Assembly (NCBI GenBank): GCA_022316685.1
Contig: JAKJHU010000848.1
Location: forward strand, 49,752 to 113,751
DNA length: 64,000 nt
Origin: Progne subis subis
Taxonomy: Eukaryota; Chordata; Aves; Passeriformes; Hirundinidae
Direction: 5' to 3'
In this document: positions 45,885 through 56,942 of the stretch, in pieces
Numbering within the stretch: position 1 is the stretch's first letter
Layout: each line of letters begins with the position of its first letter
Translations under genes and position numbers: made by a program
Notes under the pieces: generated by a model
Told to the model about the DNA's origin: nothing
The model's input: only the letters and a program-made list of their open reading frames with translations
Database searches by the model: none

Positions 45885-47219
45885 AGGGGCCCTGCCTCTA
45901 GCCAGGTAGAGGCTAGGGAAAACCGTGTTTTTTGGACTGTGTGGATTCGTTGGCCTGGCACATCAGAACCACAAAAATATGAGGCCTTAGTTGACACTGG
46001 TGCACAATGCACATTACTCCCATCAAGACATGTGGGGGAAGAATCTGTTTCCATTGCTGGGGTGACAGGGGGCTCACAAGATTTTACTTTGGTGGAAGCT
46101 GATGTGAGCCTGACTGGAAATGAGTGGAAGAGACACCCTATTGTGACTGGCCCAGAGGCTCCGTGCATTTTGGGCATAGACTTCCTCCGGAATGGCTATT
46201 ACAAAGACCCGAAGGGATTTAGGTGGGCATTCGGGATAGCAGCTGTAGAGACAGGAGATGTTAAGCAGTTGAATACCTTGCCTGGACTATCAGAGAACCC
46301 ATCTGCTGTAGGTCTTCTGAAGGTGGAAGAGCAACAAGTGCCAATTGCCACTTCAACAGTGCATCGCCGACAGTACAGAACAACTCGAGATGCTGTGATC
46401 CCCATCCACAAGATGATCCGTGAGCTGGAGAGCCAAGGGGTGGTCAGCAAAACCCACTCACCCTTCAACAGCCCCATCTGGCCTGTGCGCAAGTCTGACG
46501 GAGAATGGAGATTGACTGTGGACTACCGTGCCTTGAACGAAGTGACTCCACCATTGAGCGCTGCTGTGCCGGACATGCTGGAACTCCAGTACGAGCTGGA
46601 GTCCAAGGCAGCAAAATGGTACGCCACAATTGACATTGCTAACGCATTTTTCTCCATTCCTCTGGCTGCAGAATGCAGGCCTCAGTTTGCTTTCACCTGG
46701 AGGGGCGTGCAGTACACCTGGAACCGACTGCCCCAGGGGTGGAAACACAGCCCCACCATCTGCCATGGACTGATCCAGGCTGCACTGGAAAAGGGTGAGG
46801 CTCCGGAACATCTACAGTACATTGATGACATCATTGTGTGGGGGAACACGGCAATGGAAGTGTTTGAGAAAGGAGAGAAGATCATCCAGATTCTCCTGAA
46901 GGCTGGCTTTGCTATCAAGAAGAGCAAAGTTAAGGGACCTGCTCGAGAGATCCAGTTTCTAGGAATAAAGTGGCAAGATGGAAGGCGTCAGATTCCCACT
47001 GAAGTCATCAACAAAATCACAGCAATGTGTCCACCAACCAACAAAAAGGAAACACAAGCTTTCCTAGGCGCCATAGGTTTCTGGAGGATGCACATTCCTG
47101 AGTACAGCCAGATTGTGAGCCCTCTCTACCTGGTCACCCGCAAGAAGAATGATTTCCACTGGGGCCCTGAACAGCAACAAGCCTTTGCCCAGATCAAGCA
47201 GGAGATCGCTCATGCGTAG
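45885..47219 (+). pseudogene. pol: ERV pro-pol: protease and reverse transcriptase part
   Basis: Open in the same frame as the end of gag, directly after its TAG. From the first Met at 45939, the aspartic protease signature DTG is at residues 19-21, with ILGIDF near 77-82. Reverse transcriptase follows with the first catalytic Asp in ATIDIANAFF (D232), LPQGW (264-268) and YIDD (294-297). The frame ends at TAG 47217-47219 before RNase H, where the coding signal continues in another frame. Enzymes expected: polyprotein cleavage and RNA-dependent DNA synthesis. The break makes this copy defective unless it is a sequence error. Confidence 0.85.
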
Positions 47220-48297
47220 CCCTTGGCCCAGTCAGGACGGACCAGATGTGAAGAACGTGCTCTACTCAGCAGCCGGGAACAATGGCCTGTCCTGGAGCCT
47301 TTGGCAGAAGGTGCCTGGGGAGACTCGGGGCCGGCCACTGGGATTCTGGAGCCGAAGCTACAGAGGGTCCGAAGCCAACTACACTCCAACAGAGAAGGAA
47401 ATCTTGGCCGCCTATGAAGGAATTCAAGCTGCCTCAGAAGTAGTAGGCACTGAAACACAACTCCTGCTGGCACCTCGACTACCAGTGCTGGGATGGATGT
47501 TCAAAGCAGAAGTACCCTCTACCCACCATGCCACCAATGCCACATGGAGCAAATGGATTGCCCTCATCACTCAGCGCGCCCGCATTGGAAACCCAAATCG
47601 CCCTGGGATTCTGGAAATAATTACAAACTGGCCGGAAGGTGAAAACTTTGGTCTCATGGATGAAGAGGAGCAGGAACAAGTGACACGTGCTGAAGAAGCT
47701 CCACCATACAACCAACTGCCAGCAGAAGAAACTTGCTACGCTCTTTTCACTGACGGTTCCTGCCGCATCGTAGGGATGAAACGAAAGTGGAAAGCAGCCG
47801 TATGGAGCCCCACACGACAGGTTGCACAAGCCACTGAAGGAGAAGGTGGGTCAAGCCAACTTGCTGAACTCAAAGCTGTTCAACTGGCCCTGGACATTGC
47901 TGAAAGAGAGAAGTGGCCAAAGCTCTACCTCTACACTGATTCGTGGATGGTAGCTAATGCTCTGTGGGGATGGCTGGAGAAGTGGAAAAAGGCCAATTGG
48001 CAGCGCAGGGGAAAGCCAATCTGGGCTGCAGATGAGTGGAAGGACATTGCCACTCGGGTAGAGAAGCTACCTGTCAAAGTCCGTCATGTAGATGCCCATG
48101 TCCCCAAGAGTCGGGCTAATGAGGAGCACCGAAACAACGAGCAGGTAGATCAAGCTGCAAAGATAGAGGTGTCAAAGATAGACTTAGATTGGCAACACAA
48201 GGGAGAGTTGTTCCTAGCTCGATGGGCCCATGATGCCTCAGGTCACCAGGGCAGAGATGCCACCTATAAGTGGGCCGAGACCGAGGGGTGGATCTAA
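47220..48297 (+). pseudogene. pol: ERV pol: connection, RNase H and start of integrase
   Basis: Coding continues in a different frame from the RT part. RNase H residues are visible: TDGS, the Glu in QLAEL, and the Asp in YTDSW. The open frame begins at 47149 if its first Met is counted, overlapping the RT end. Near its end HDASGHQG supplies the H-x3-H half of the integrase zinc-binding domain, then TAA at 48295-48297 stops it, while the matching CETC lies in the next frame. Confidence 0.8.
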
Positions 48298-49061
48298 CCA
48301 TGGACAGTATTTCTCAGGTTATCCATGACTGTGAGACGTGTGCTGCCATCAAACAGGCCAAGCGGGTGAAGCCCCTATGGTATGGCGGGCGATGGTCCAA
48401 GTATAAGTACGGGGAAGCCTGGCAGATTGACTACATCACCCTTCCCCAAACCCGCCAAGGCAAGCGCTATGCTGACCATGGTGGAAGCCACACTGGATGG
48501 CTAGAGACCTACCCTGTGCCTCACGCTACTGCCCGGAACACCATCCTGGGCCTTGAAAAGCAAGTTCTTTGGAGGCATGGTACCCCTGAGAGGATTGAGT
48601 CAGACAATGGAACTCATTTCAAGAACAGCCTCATCAACAACTGGGCTAGGGAACATGGCATTGAGTGGGTGTACCATATCCCCTATCATGCACCAGCTTC
48701 AGGGAAGGTAGAAAGATACAATGGACTGCTAAAAACCACCCTGAAAGCACTGGGTGGGGGATCATTCAAAAATTGGGAGCAGCATCTAGCAAAGGCCACC
48801 TGGTTAGTTAACACCCGAGGTTCCACCAACCGAGCAGGCCCTGCCCAATCTGAGCCCCTACATACAGTAGATGGAGAGAAAGTCCCAGTAGTACATGTAA
48901 GAGGTTTGTTAGGGAAGACAGTTTGGATCAATCCTGCTTCAAGTACAGAGGATCCCATCCGTGGGATTGTCTTTGCTCAGGGGCCAGGCTGCACATGGTG
49001 GGTAATGCAGAAAGATGGAACCACACGATGTGTACCCCAGGGAGATTTGATTGTTGGGTGA
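48270..49061 (+). pseudogene. pol: ERV pol: integrase core
   Basis: Holds CETC (residues 21-24 of the open frame) and the catalytic D54, D112 and E148, with exactly 35 residues between the last two (D,D-35-E). A basic/aromatic C-terminal domain ends in TGA... at 49059-49061. The stretch around residues 66-75 looks locally out of frame compared with its surroundings, suggesting two small compensating indels. It is separated from the rest of pol by the stop at 48297. Confidence 0.82.
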
Positions 49062-49210
49062 GAACCGTGTGTAATTATCATTGTGTGCTGAATAGTACTG
49101 CCACTGTATGTAGTTATATTGCATATTGTTTTTATATAGATGTATGTGTGTGTAGAGCTAGAGTATATATAAGTTTTAGTAAATTGACAATATGGGGATA
49201 AGGGGTGGAA
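49062..49210 (+). other. Post-integrase spacer with polypurine tract
   Basis: No env frame is present. GGGGATAAGGGGTGGAA at about 49194-49210, right before the 3' LTR, is the plus-strand primer tract. Confidence 0.75.
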
Positions 49211-49872
49211 TGTCCTAGGGTAACTTTATGATGCTTGTATCCCCAATCGTCTGTTCTGTTTGGACTCTGTATATTGAGTCCTGTGCCTTTAAGACTGGTT
49301 CTAAGAGCAAGGAGAAGCGCGGAGTTTGTTTTGAGAAAACTGCCTGACTCCTCCACATTCTTCTCCGGACGGTGTTCGGCGGAGGCTTGGAGAGACTGCA
49401 GGACAGAGATCTTTTTGCTTTTAGTTAGTTTCAGCTAGCTAGGGCAGAGAAGTTCCCTGGACTGTTTTTTTTTCTTTTTCTTTTTTCTTGGAACTGTTTA
49501 AACCTGCTCTGGACTGAAAACCCAGGGGAGCACTGGGGGCTGCACCTGCGGCCCACCGGGGCCTGGAGCTCGGCATTTTCCAGCAGCGCCGGAGGGACTG
49601 GGACTGAGGAGAGACTGAGAGAGAGCCGAGCTCCACCCACGGCAAGGACTTTCTCAATTTGCCATCTCACTCAGAACGAGAGGTTTTATTGTTTCATATT
49701 ATTCATTCTTTATACTTGTATGCACTTTATTTGTTTAGTAAAATAGTTTTTTCCACTTTTCTCCACAAAGGTTTTTTTTTCGGACTGGTTGGAGGGAGGG
49801 GCCACTTGGGTTTGCTTCCCAGAGGGATCCTATACAGGGGTTTTCCCCCAAATTTGTCTCCAAACCAGGACA
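49211..49872 (+). repeat. 3' LTR
   Basis: 662 bp, TGTCCTAGGG to ACCAGGACA, followed by the CTTGC target duplication at 49873-49877. Confidence 0.92.
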
Positions 49873-50583
49873 CTTGCTGACATCAGTGACCTTGAAGACC
49901 TCAAAGGGCGGGATCAGCACCTCCTCCTCCTCTGGATACTTGGAGAATTCCTGGATGTCCACGCCGTGGCACGTGTGCACCTTGAATAGCGTGTCCTGTC
50001 CAAAACCCTGGGCCACCTTTTCGCTCGTTGACGATGATGCAAACTGACCAAAGCGGACTTTGTCATTTTTCTTCACCATGAACTGGGTGTTCTTCACCCC
50101 CCGGAACACATCATAACACTGGTTCGGGTTTCTCAGCTTCTGGAGGGCCTGGGTCAGCAGGAAATGCAGCGATTTGAAGTGGAATTCATGTGGTACTTCC
50201 ATTTGCTGCTTCCAGCCTCGCGCACGGCCTCATTGAACTGCTTGTACAAGTGCAACTCCTTCATGGTGTAGGCCCTGAGGGCGATGGCCTGGTCTGGGGT
50301 AAGAGAGTGTGAAACGGAACCCCCTGCTTCCCACTCGCCCTTGGCCTTTGTTGTCCAGTTCTTGGCAAATATTTTATTCCTGCAGAAGTCAGAGAGCTGG
50401 AGATCCAGGAGGTTCTCGGGCATGGTATCCCTACATTTCAGGTACTGGTCATCGAAGGAGTTCAAGGCCATGTCCAGGGGCAACTCTATGATGTCAGCAG
50501 TGGCCACGGCCATTGCCAGCAGTGCCAGGGTGCGAGCCAGGGGGGCCATGGAGAAGGGAGGCCACTGGGAGCAGTGTGGGATG

Positions 50584-51308
50584 CTGGGGGACAAAGAGGG
50601 GACACGGAGGTGACACAGGGAGGAAACACGAGGGAGGAGAGTGGGGTCGGCCCAAGGAGAATGGAGGACCTCCTGGCCAGGAGACTCCTGGACACATCCT
50701 GGGTCCCTGATCCCCATTCCTGGGGTCACTCCTGGATACCCCAGTGTCCTCCAGCCCCCCTGGAACCCCAGTCCCACACCCACAATCTTGTGTCATTTCC
50801 CTGATGTCCCCTCAGCCCCCCAGGACCCCAACGCTCTGGACACTCCCTGACACCCTCAGTATCCCTTCAGCCCACCCTTAGACCCCAATCCCACTCCCAG
50901 TCCCGTGTCCCTTTCGGGCTGTTGGAAATGATAGATCCCAAGACCCCAACCCCAATCTGGGGATCACCCCCTGCCCCCTGCAGTGTCCCCCTGCCCCCTG
51001 CAGTGTCCCCCAGCCCTGCCATGGCCCCAGTCACACTGCCAGCCCCCCCTGCTGCCCCCCAGAGCCCCGTGAGCCCCAGTCCCATCTCCCCAGTGCCCCC
51101 CACCTTCCCCCAGGACTGCAATCCCACCTCACATTCACCCCAGGCTCCCCCCAGTGCCCCCCATGGCCCCAATCCTGATGCCATTTTCCCCTGTCCCCCA
51201 CCCCAGGTGTCCCCAGTGTCCCCCAGCCCCTGATACCCAGATTGGCCCAACTCCCTGACAGAACTGGAGGGATCACAAAGCCGCAATTCTTTACCAGCTC
51301 ACACTCAC
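50584..51308 (-). other. G-rich intron 1 of ART copy I
   Basis: Donor complement at 51307-51308, acceptor complement at 50584-50585; G-rich in sense. An 18-bp unit (TGCCCCCTGCAGTGTCCC) is repeated twice near 50970-51010. Confidence 0.5.
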
Positions 51309-51365
51309 TGCGGATCTCTGCTGCTCCTGCAGGTCAGGGGCTTTGCCACACAAAAATTATCCCCT
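51309..51365 (-). promoter_or_regulatory. ART copy I exon 1 and core promoter
   Basis: Exon ending GATCCGCA before GTGAGT, with GATAATTTTT upstream. The exon is a few bases shorter than in C. Confidence 0.5.
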
Positions 51366-52424
51366 AGAATGTTACATATTCATGAAAATGGACTTCTGAT
51401 TTAACGCAGTAAGAAGCACTTTATCCGGAAATCATTTTCATGGCTCCGTGTCTCTCCGGAAATCCTTTTACTGTCCTGGAGAATTCCAAAAAAGGCATCT
51501 GAGTAGTCATTTGTGTGGAGTGCCAAAATATCTCAGGCAACCGAAACTCAAACTTTCACTTTTGATAGTCACTGCTCGTTCAGTTACAGCACTTGTCAAA
51601 AACCACGCTGGAGCTCCCTTTATCTCTTTCTCCACTGCTTCTCACTGCATTTATTATCCTGTGTAAATACGTTTATATCCTTTTACATTCTTTAAGTCAC
51701 TCTTTAAGCCCTACCCAGCACCGTCAGCATGTGGGGAAAAGCCAAGCTATGGAAAGCCAAGTGTCCACAAAACAGCCTTGAAACTTTATTCAAATACAGG
51801 GACAGAGTTTCCACAGCCATTCCCCCGTGGGCTTTCTCTCTCTCGGTTTTGGAGGATGCAGCCTCCTTTTATCCCAAACTCCCGGCCGCACGTTGCCCTC
51901 TTCCTTTCCCCACTGCCTGAGGCCCCGGGAAGGTGCAGTTTGTTTGTCTGTCTCTAGGATGCCTTGCAGTGGCCAGCTGGAACAGAGGCCAGGCACGATT
52001 ACCAGAATAAAAGCGGGGATTTGTTCAAAGCCGCCAATAGACACACCTTGGGCAGGCAGAAGGCTGCGAGAGGCTGCACCCAAGATGAACGATGGTCACG
52101 AGTTTTTCGCTCAGTTATTGGTTTGGTCTGTTTATACATCAGGGGAGATGCCTCCAATTGCAGCTTCAGGTAATGAAGTCATATTCTCTCAGGTTTGTTA
52201 ACACCTCAATTCACTTTTATTTGTAATTTTCAGGGCCTGGGACAGTGAGGCGTGCTTGAGTTTCAGGCCTAGAGAGGAATTGTTTTGTCTGAATAGAACG
52301 GGAGAAGAGCAGCTGACAGGTGATGGAGGTTTACAATTACACACTAAAGCAGTGCAGGATCTGAAAAAGACAAAAGCAAAATCCTAAGGAATCATATACA
52401 CCGGGATGAGGTGCCTGGTCAGCT
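51366..52424 (-). repeat. Upstream block of group I ART genes (copy at I)
   Basis: Inverted counterpart of 2010-3035; no gene. Confidence 0.6.
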
Positions 52425-52545
52425 GTGTCTCCTCTTGAGGCTGAAGAGCCCCAGCTCCTGCAGCCTTGTCTGGTGAGAGAGACACTCCAGTCCCTTCATC
52501 CTCACAGCCTCTGCTGGACCTGCTCCAGGAACTCCATGGTCCTCC
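52425..52545 (-). mobile_element. CR1-like fragment
   Basis: Inverted counterpart of 1866-2010. Confidence 0.55.
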
Positions 52546-52556
52546 TGTCCTGAGGA

Positions 52557-52768
52557 GTGCAGAGCTGGACACGGCACTGGGCAGAGCTGGACACGGCACT
52601 GGGCAGAGCTGGACACAGCACTGGGCAGAGCTGGACATGGCACTGGGCAGAGCTGGACACGGCACTGGGCAGAACTGGACATGGCACTGGATGGAGCTGG
52701 ACACGGCACTGGGCAGAGATGGACACGGCACTGGGCAGAGATGGACATGTCAATGGACAGAACTGTGA
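52557..52768 (+). repeat. 22-bp minisatellite, longest array (about 9.5 units)
   Basis: GAGCTGGACACGGCACTGGG-type units of exactly 22 bp, with increasing variation to the right (GAGATGGACATGTCAATGGA). The open frames in all phases here are products of the repeat. Confidence 0.9.
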
Positions 52769-53389
52769 AGTGGGATTTAAGTTTTATTAAGCCTCTTACC
52801 AAGAGCAGAGCGGACACCTCTGAGGGGATCGATGACGGACTCGGTGCTGACAGCCCCACAAGACACCTTCTGGACAGCTTGGACCTGCCAGAGTTCCTGA
52901 GTTGAAGTTGGCAGGGAAGCTGCCTGGGATCCAGGCATTTTTGTTTTGTACATTTTAGTGTCTTGTGTGGGCGACTCCTTTCCATCAGGGACAGCCGTGG
53001 GGAGTGAGATCTCCCAGGCTGAAAGGAGACGTGAACGTACAGATTGGGTAAGTTGTAATTGTTAAGGGGGAATTATTTCATATGGGGAGTTTAGTTTATT
53101 AATAAAGATTTTACCTCCTCTTTTTTTTTACTTTATGGGGCCCTTCTAAATATCCCAAACTGAAGTTCTCTTTCCCAGTTTGTATATCCTGCCTGCCGTG
53201 TTCCTAACCCTTTGTCCCTTCATGGATTGGCAGGAGACAGAACCCGCTGAAGGGCGCAGAAGCGCTACTGACCTTCAGCCATCTCCCGTCCCCTCCTGCC
53301 CCCTTCTCAGGATGGGCCCACGCGCCCCATCCTGAGTTCTCTCCTCACACCCATTCCACCGTTTTCCCATCCTATGCCTCTTCCTGACT
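52769..53389. other. Non-coding, partly duplicated interval
   Basis: 52769-53050 is not found elsewhere in the window; 53050-53389 matches 1535-1830 inverted. No gene recognised. Confidence 0.4.
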
Positions 53390-53870
53390 CCACACAAAAT
53401 GGCGTCCGCCCCTCAAGGGGAACCACCATGTTGAGTTCATTCCCGCCATCCTTGTTTCCCACCTTTGCGTCAGGTCTGTCCGTTGTGACGAGTTGAACCC
53501 TTCCGTCGGGATCCTCCCCGTTCATCGGGAAGTCCATCCCTAGCGCAGGCCCTGCTCCTTTGATCCGGCCTCTTCCAGTTCCTGCACATCCAGAACCGGA
53601 AATGACGCCGGCCGCAAGGGAGCCATCTTGGCTGCTGAGGGCTCAGAACACCGCGCCTTGCCGGTCGGCCGAAAGCCTGGCTGCTCTGCCGTTGGGCAGG
53701 AGTGTTTCCTCTTTGGAGAAAGAGAGCGAGCCACTGGAGCCCTTGGCGTGCTCCGTGTGGGCTGTTGGTTCTGGGATGGCAGTGGGGCAAGCGCTGAGCC
53801 CTTTCTGCCATGAGACATTCCCACTTGGATCCTTCTGCCAGCTCTGGGCCTCAGCACACAGAGGATGTGG
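53390..53870 (-). promoter_or_regulatory. CpG-rich YY1/ETS promoter-like block (copy 3)
   Basis: CCGGAAATGACGCCGGCC followed by GGGAGCCATCTTGGC on the plus strand, plus AAAATGGCGTCC near 53396. Confidence 0.35.
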
Positions 53871-54405
53871 AGCTGCTGGAGCCAATCCAAAGGAAGCCAC
53901 GGAGAGATTTTGAGAGGTGAAGCCCCTCTGCTGTGGAGACAGTTGTGGGTGTTCAGCCTGGAGAAGGATTGAGGGAGACACCAAAGCTCCTTCCACTGGC
54001 TAAAGGAGCTCCAGGAGAACTGGGGAGACTTTGGACAAGGTCATGGAGGGGCAGGACAAGGGGAATGGCTTCCCAGTGCCAGATGGCAGGGTCAGATGGG
54101 ATATTGAGGGGAATCCTAGATGATATTTTGAGAGGAATCCTAGATGATATATTGGGAGGAATCCTAGATGGGATATTGAGATGATTCCAAGATGGGATAA
54201 TGAGAGGAATCCTTCCCTGTGAGTGCAGTGAGGCCCTGGCGCAGGCTGGCCAGAGAAGTTGTGGCTGCCCGGACCCTGGCCGTGTCCAAGGCCAGGTTGG
54301 GGAGCCTGGAGCAGCCTGGCCCAGGGGAAGATGTCCCTGCCCATGGCAGGGCTGGCACCACATGGGCTTTAAGGTCGCTCCATCCCAAACCATTGCAGAG
54401 CCCCG
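53855..54405 (+). mobile_element. CR1 LINE 3' fragment with expanded 24-bp repeats
   Basis: GAGGATGTGGAGCTGCTGGA to CCATTGCAGAGCC. The 24-bp AGGAATCCTAGATGGGATAT unit occurs about five times at 54095-54215, more than in the other CR1 copies. Confidence 0.8.
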
Positions 54406-54585
54406 GGGCTGGGATGGGGCGGGGCGGGCGCTGGGCAGTGCTGCCAGCTCGTGCTGCCGCCTGCTGGTGGCACCTGGAACTGCAGCTGGGGACGGCGCAG
54501 GCGCAGTGCCGCTGTTTAACCCTGCTCGCTGCTGCCCTCCGGTGGGCAATTCCCAAACCACAACTCCCAGAATCCCCAAATCCCA
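54406..54585 (+). promoter_or_regulatory. GC-rich promoter-like module (copy 5)
   Basis: GGGGCGGGGCGGGCGC, GGCGCAGGCGCAGTGCCG and CCACAACTCCCAGAATCC. Confidence 0.35.
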
Positions 54586-54689
54586 GAGTGGGACAGGCTG
54601 GAAGGAGCCAGAGTGGGCAGCTGGCCCAAGCTCCCAGCTCAGGCAGCACCATCCCTGAGCACAGGGTTGGGTCCAGAGCAGCCCAGAAC

Positions 54690-54838
54690 TGGACACAGCA
54701 GTGGGCAGAGCTGGACACCACTGGGCATAACTGGACATAGCACTGGGCAGAGCTGGACATGGCCCTGGGCAGAGCTGGACATTGCAATGAACAAAGCTGG
54801 ACATTGCACTGGGCAGAGCTGGACACAGCACTCCTGAT
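54690..54838 (+). repeat. 22-bp minisatellite (about 6 units)
   Basis: GGGCAGAGCTGGACATGGCC-type units with one shortened unit at about 54718. Confidence 0.8.
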
Positions 54839-55059
54839 GTTCCTCACTGTGCAGGACAGAGCAGGGCATGATCACTCCCTGTCCCCTCGGCCCCTTCTCC
54901 TCCCAATGCCCCCTGGATCCCTCCTGGCCCCAGGACACACATCCAGCTCCACTGGTCACCCACCAGCACCCCCAGGTCCTTCTCCAGAGTTGCTCTAGCA
55001 GGTCCACCCCTACCGGACAAGGCACTGGGGACTGTCAGAATTCTTTAATGGAATTGTTT

Positions 55060-55295
55060 TGTACGAATCTTTAATAGACTGGCTTTGCACAATGCCCTTG
55101 GTGGCCACAGTGGTAGCAGTGGCTGTGGCAGCCTTGTGACTCAGGTAGTCCTGGGAATGATGTTGTCCACAGTAGCCACAGTGACATCCATGATGTTGGT
55201 GGCCTCGTGCTCAGAGGATCCCAGTGGCCACTGCCAGTGCTGTGGTGGCCAGGAGCAGTCCGCTGAGGTGGAAGGGGGCCAAGGGGTTGCTCCAC
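55060..55295 (-). pseudogene. ART group II tail-exon remnant, copy J
   Basis: Only the 3' end of a D/F-like gene survives: an ATTAAA poly(A) signal complement at about 55067-55072, 3' UTR repeats, the stop complement at 55211-55213 and the hydrophobic-tail code (LLLATTALAVATGIL-like) up to about 55290, where homology ends abruptly. By position it is the missing head-to-head partner of H. Confidence 0.75.
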
Positions 55296-56097
55296 AATGC
55301 AACCCCAGAATGACCTTTAATTCTGACTCCTGAGGTCAGAAATGCATTCTGTAACTTAAACATGTCACTGTGTGATTACCTCATGTCCTGTGAGATCTCC
55401 GGCCTTTAACAAAGCCATTTGATCATTCTGTGCACCAATGACACCGCTGGGACCTGGGAGTCCTGGCTCAGAAGGTGGGGGAAGCTTCAGAAGAGACCCG
55501 TGGGGTGCTTCTCCAAACAACTCAGCATCAGCCAGGATTGGCCTGCATGCCTGTGAGCCGTAGCAGCGACAGTTCTCCTCATCCCAGAGGCCGGGAAATC
55601 CAATCTGGGACAAAACCTTATGGTGAATGCTCTGCTCACCGTAACTGCAAGGAGATGTGGAACAAAGGGCAGAGCTGGGTGTGACAAAGAGCTCTGGAAT
55701 TGGCAGCAGGAGAAAGAGCAAACACAGGAAATCACCTGCCATCTGCTCTGAGCATTGCTCATGCCCGTGCAGCCACAGGGAATGAAAGAGGTCTATTGAC
55801 AGCACAGGGATTTCTGATTAAATATCAACAAGGAATATTGATCCCCTCCATGACACCACCCAGCTGTCCCAAAGAAGCGGCCGTACCGCAATCCAGGGGA
55901 CACCAGCTGGGGGATTGCCAAATCCATGTGGGAAATTGACTTGCAATAAAGCTGCCCGAGAGGTTCCGCTACAAAACATCCTGCTGTTAATTCCTGAGAA
56001 AGGAATTTCCCCGCCAGAGGTGGGGCCAGGATAGAGCTGGGCAGATTGAAAGTTGGCTGCTTATCTAAAAGCCCACAGTAAAGAGGTGGGAGGCTGG
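55296..56097. other. Sequence replacing the body of ART copy J
   Basis: About 800 bp found nowhere else in the window. No protein family or repeat was recognised; short open frames only. It may be unique host sequence brought in by the rearrangement that deleted J. Confidence 0.35.
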
Positions 56098-56102
56098 GAG
56101 GG

Positions 56103-56757
56103 TGTCCTAGGGTGACTTTATGATGTTTGGATCCCCAATCATCTGCTCTGTTTGTGCTGGATATTGAGTTCTGTGCCTTTAAAACAGGTTCTAAGAGCAA
56201 GGAGAAGCGTGGAGTTTGTTTTGAGAAAACTGCCTGACTCCAACACATTCTTCTCTGGACCGGGTGTTCAGCAGAGGCTTGGAGAGACTGCAGGACAGAG
56301 ATCTTTTTGCTTCTAGTTAGTTTCAGCTAGCTAGGACAGAGAAGTTCCCTGGACTGTTTTTTTTTTTTTTCTTGGAACTGTTTAAACCTGCTCTGGACTG
56401 AAAACCCAGGAGAGCACTGGGGGCTGCACCTGTGGCCCACCGGGGCCTGGACCTCGGCATTTTCCAGCAGCTCCGGAGGGACTGGGACTGATGAGAGACT
56501 GAGAGAGAGCTGAGCTCCACCCACGGCAAGAACTTTCTCAATTTGTCATCTCACTCCAGAACGAGAGGTTTTATTGTTTCATATTATTCATTCTTTATAC
56601 TTGCATGCACTTTGTTTGTTAAGTTAAATAGTTTTTTCCACTTTTCTCCAAAGAAGTTCTTTCACCGGAGCGGTTGGAGGGAGGGGCCACTTGGGTTTGC
56701 TTCCCAGAGGGATCCCGTTCAGGGCTTTTCTCCCAAATTTGTCCCTAAACCAGGACA
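56103..56757 (+). mobile_element. Solo LTR of the ERVL-like family
   Basis: 655 bp, TGTCCTAGGG to ACCAGGACA, flanked by GAGGG at 56098-56102 and 56758-56762. It carries several substitutions relative to the provirus LTRs (for example GGGTGACTTT for GGGTAACTTT), so it is older. Confidence 0.92.
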
Positions 56758-56942
56758 GAGGGTGAGTGCTAACGCCCAATCACCAGGTCAGGCCCACCCC
56801 AAACGAAGCTGCGGTTTGTAAAGGAGAAAAGCCCCAGCAAACCTCCGGGGAATCGATGGGATGGGGACGGGTCTGCGGCCTCAGACACTCGGTGTCCGCA
56901 GGACAGAATGCTCAGGTCTGGTACGGAACAGTGCCTGATGGG

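Larger units (their letters stand above)
43214..49872 (+). mobile_element. Endogenous retrovirus, ERVL-like (class III), complete in outline, env-less
   Basis: 6659 bp with two LTRs (664 and 662 bp), 5-bp target duplication, primer-binding region, gag-like frames, protease, reverse transcriptase, RNase H and integrase in order, a purine-rich tract and no env. The order, the YIDD polymerase motif, the lack of env and the 5-bp duplication fit avian ERVL elements. Reading frames are interrupted in gag and twice in pol, so this copy is not expected to be autonomous. The LTRs differ only by small indels, so the insertion is recent. Confidence 0.9.
42708..50549 (-). pseudogene. ART group I, copy I, split by an ERVL provirus
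   Basis: ATG at 50549 (MAPLARTLALLAMAVATA), catalytic exon 50549-49873, interrupted by the provirus 43214-49872, then the rest of the exon to 43136 and a tail exon 42793-42708. Joining left and right flanks at the 5-bp duplication CTTGC restores continuity with the gene seen in copy A, so the provirus lies just after the VTDVS residues. R in VFRG, SSS and E-E-E are present. Independently, one base is lost near 50190 (KWKYHMN) and a 3-base insertion adds a Thr (NWTTK). It is the paralogue of C. The gene cannot make a normal product; a 3'-truncated transcript ending in the LTR is possible. Confidence 0.88.

Noticed and set aside
49062..49210. Search for an env gene in the provirus
   Set aside because: Only about 150 bases separate integrase and the 3' LTR, with no envelope-like frame.
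52419..52985. Frames of repeated SSAQCRVQLCPVPCPALP type
   Set aside because: They are the 22-bp minisatellite read in its open phases; 22 is not a multiple of 3, so all three frames appear, and there is no gene context.
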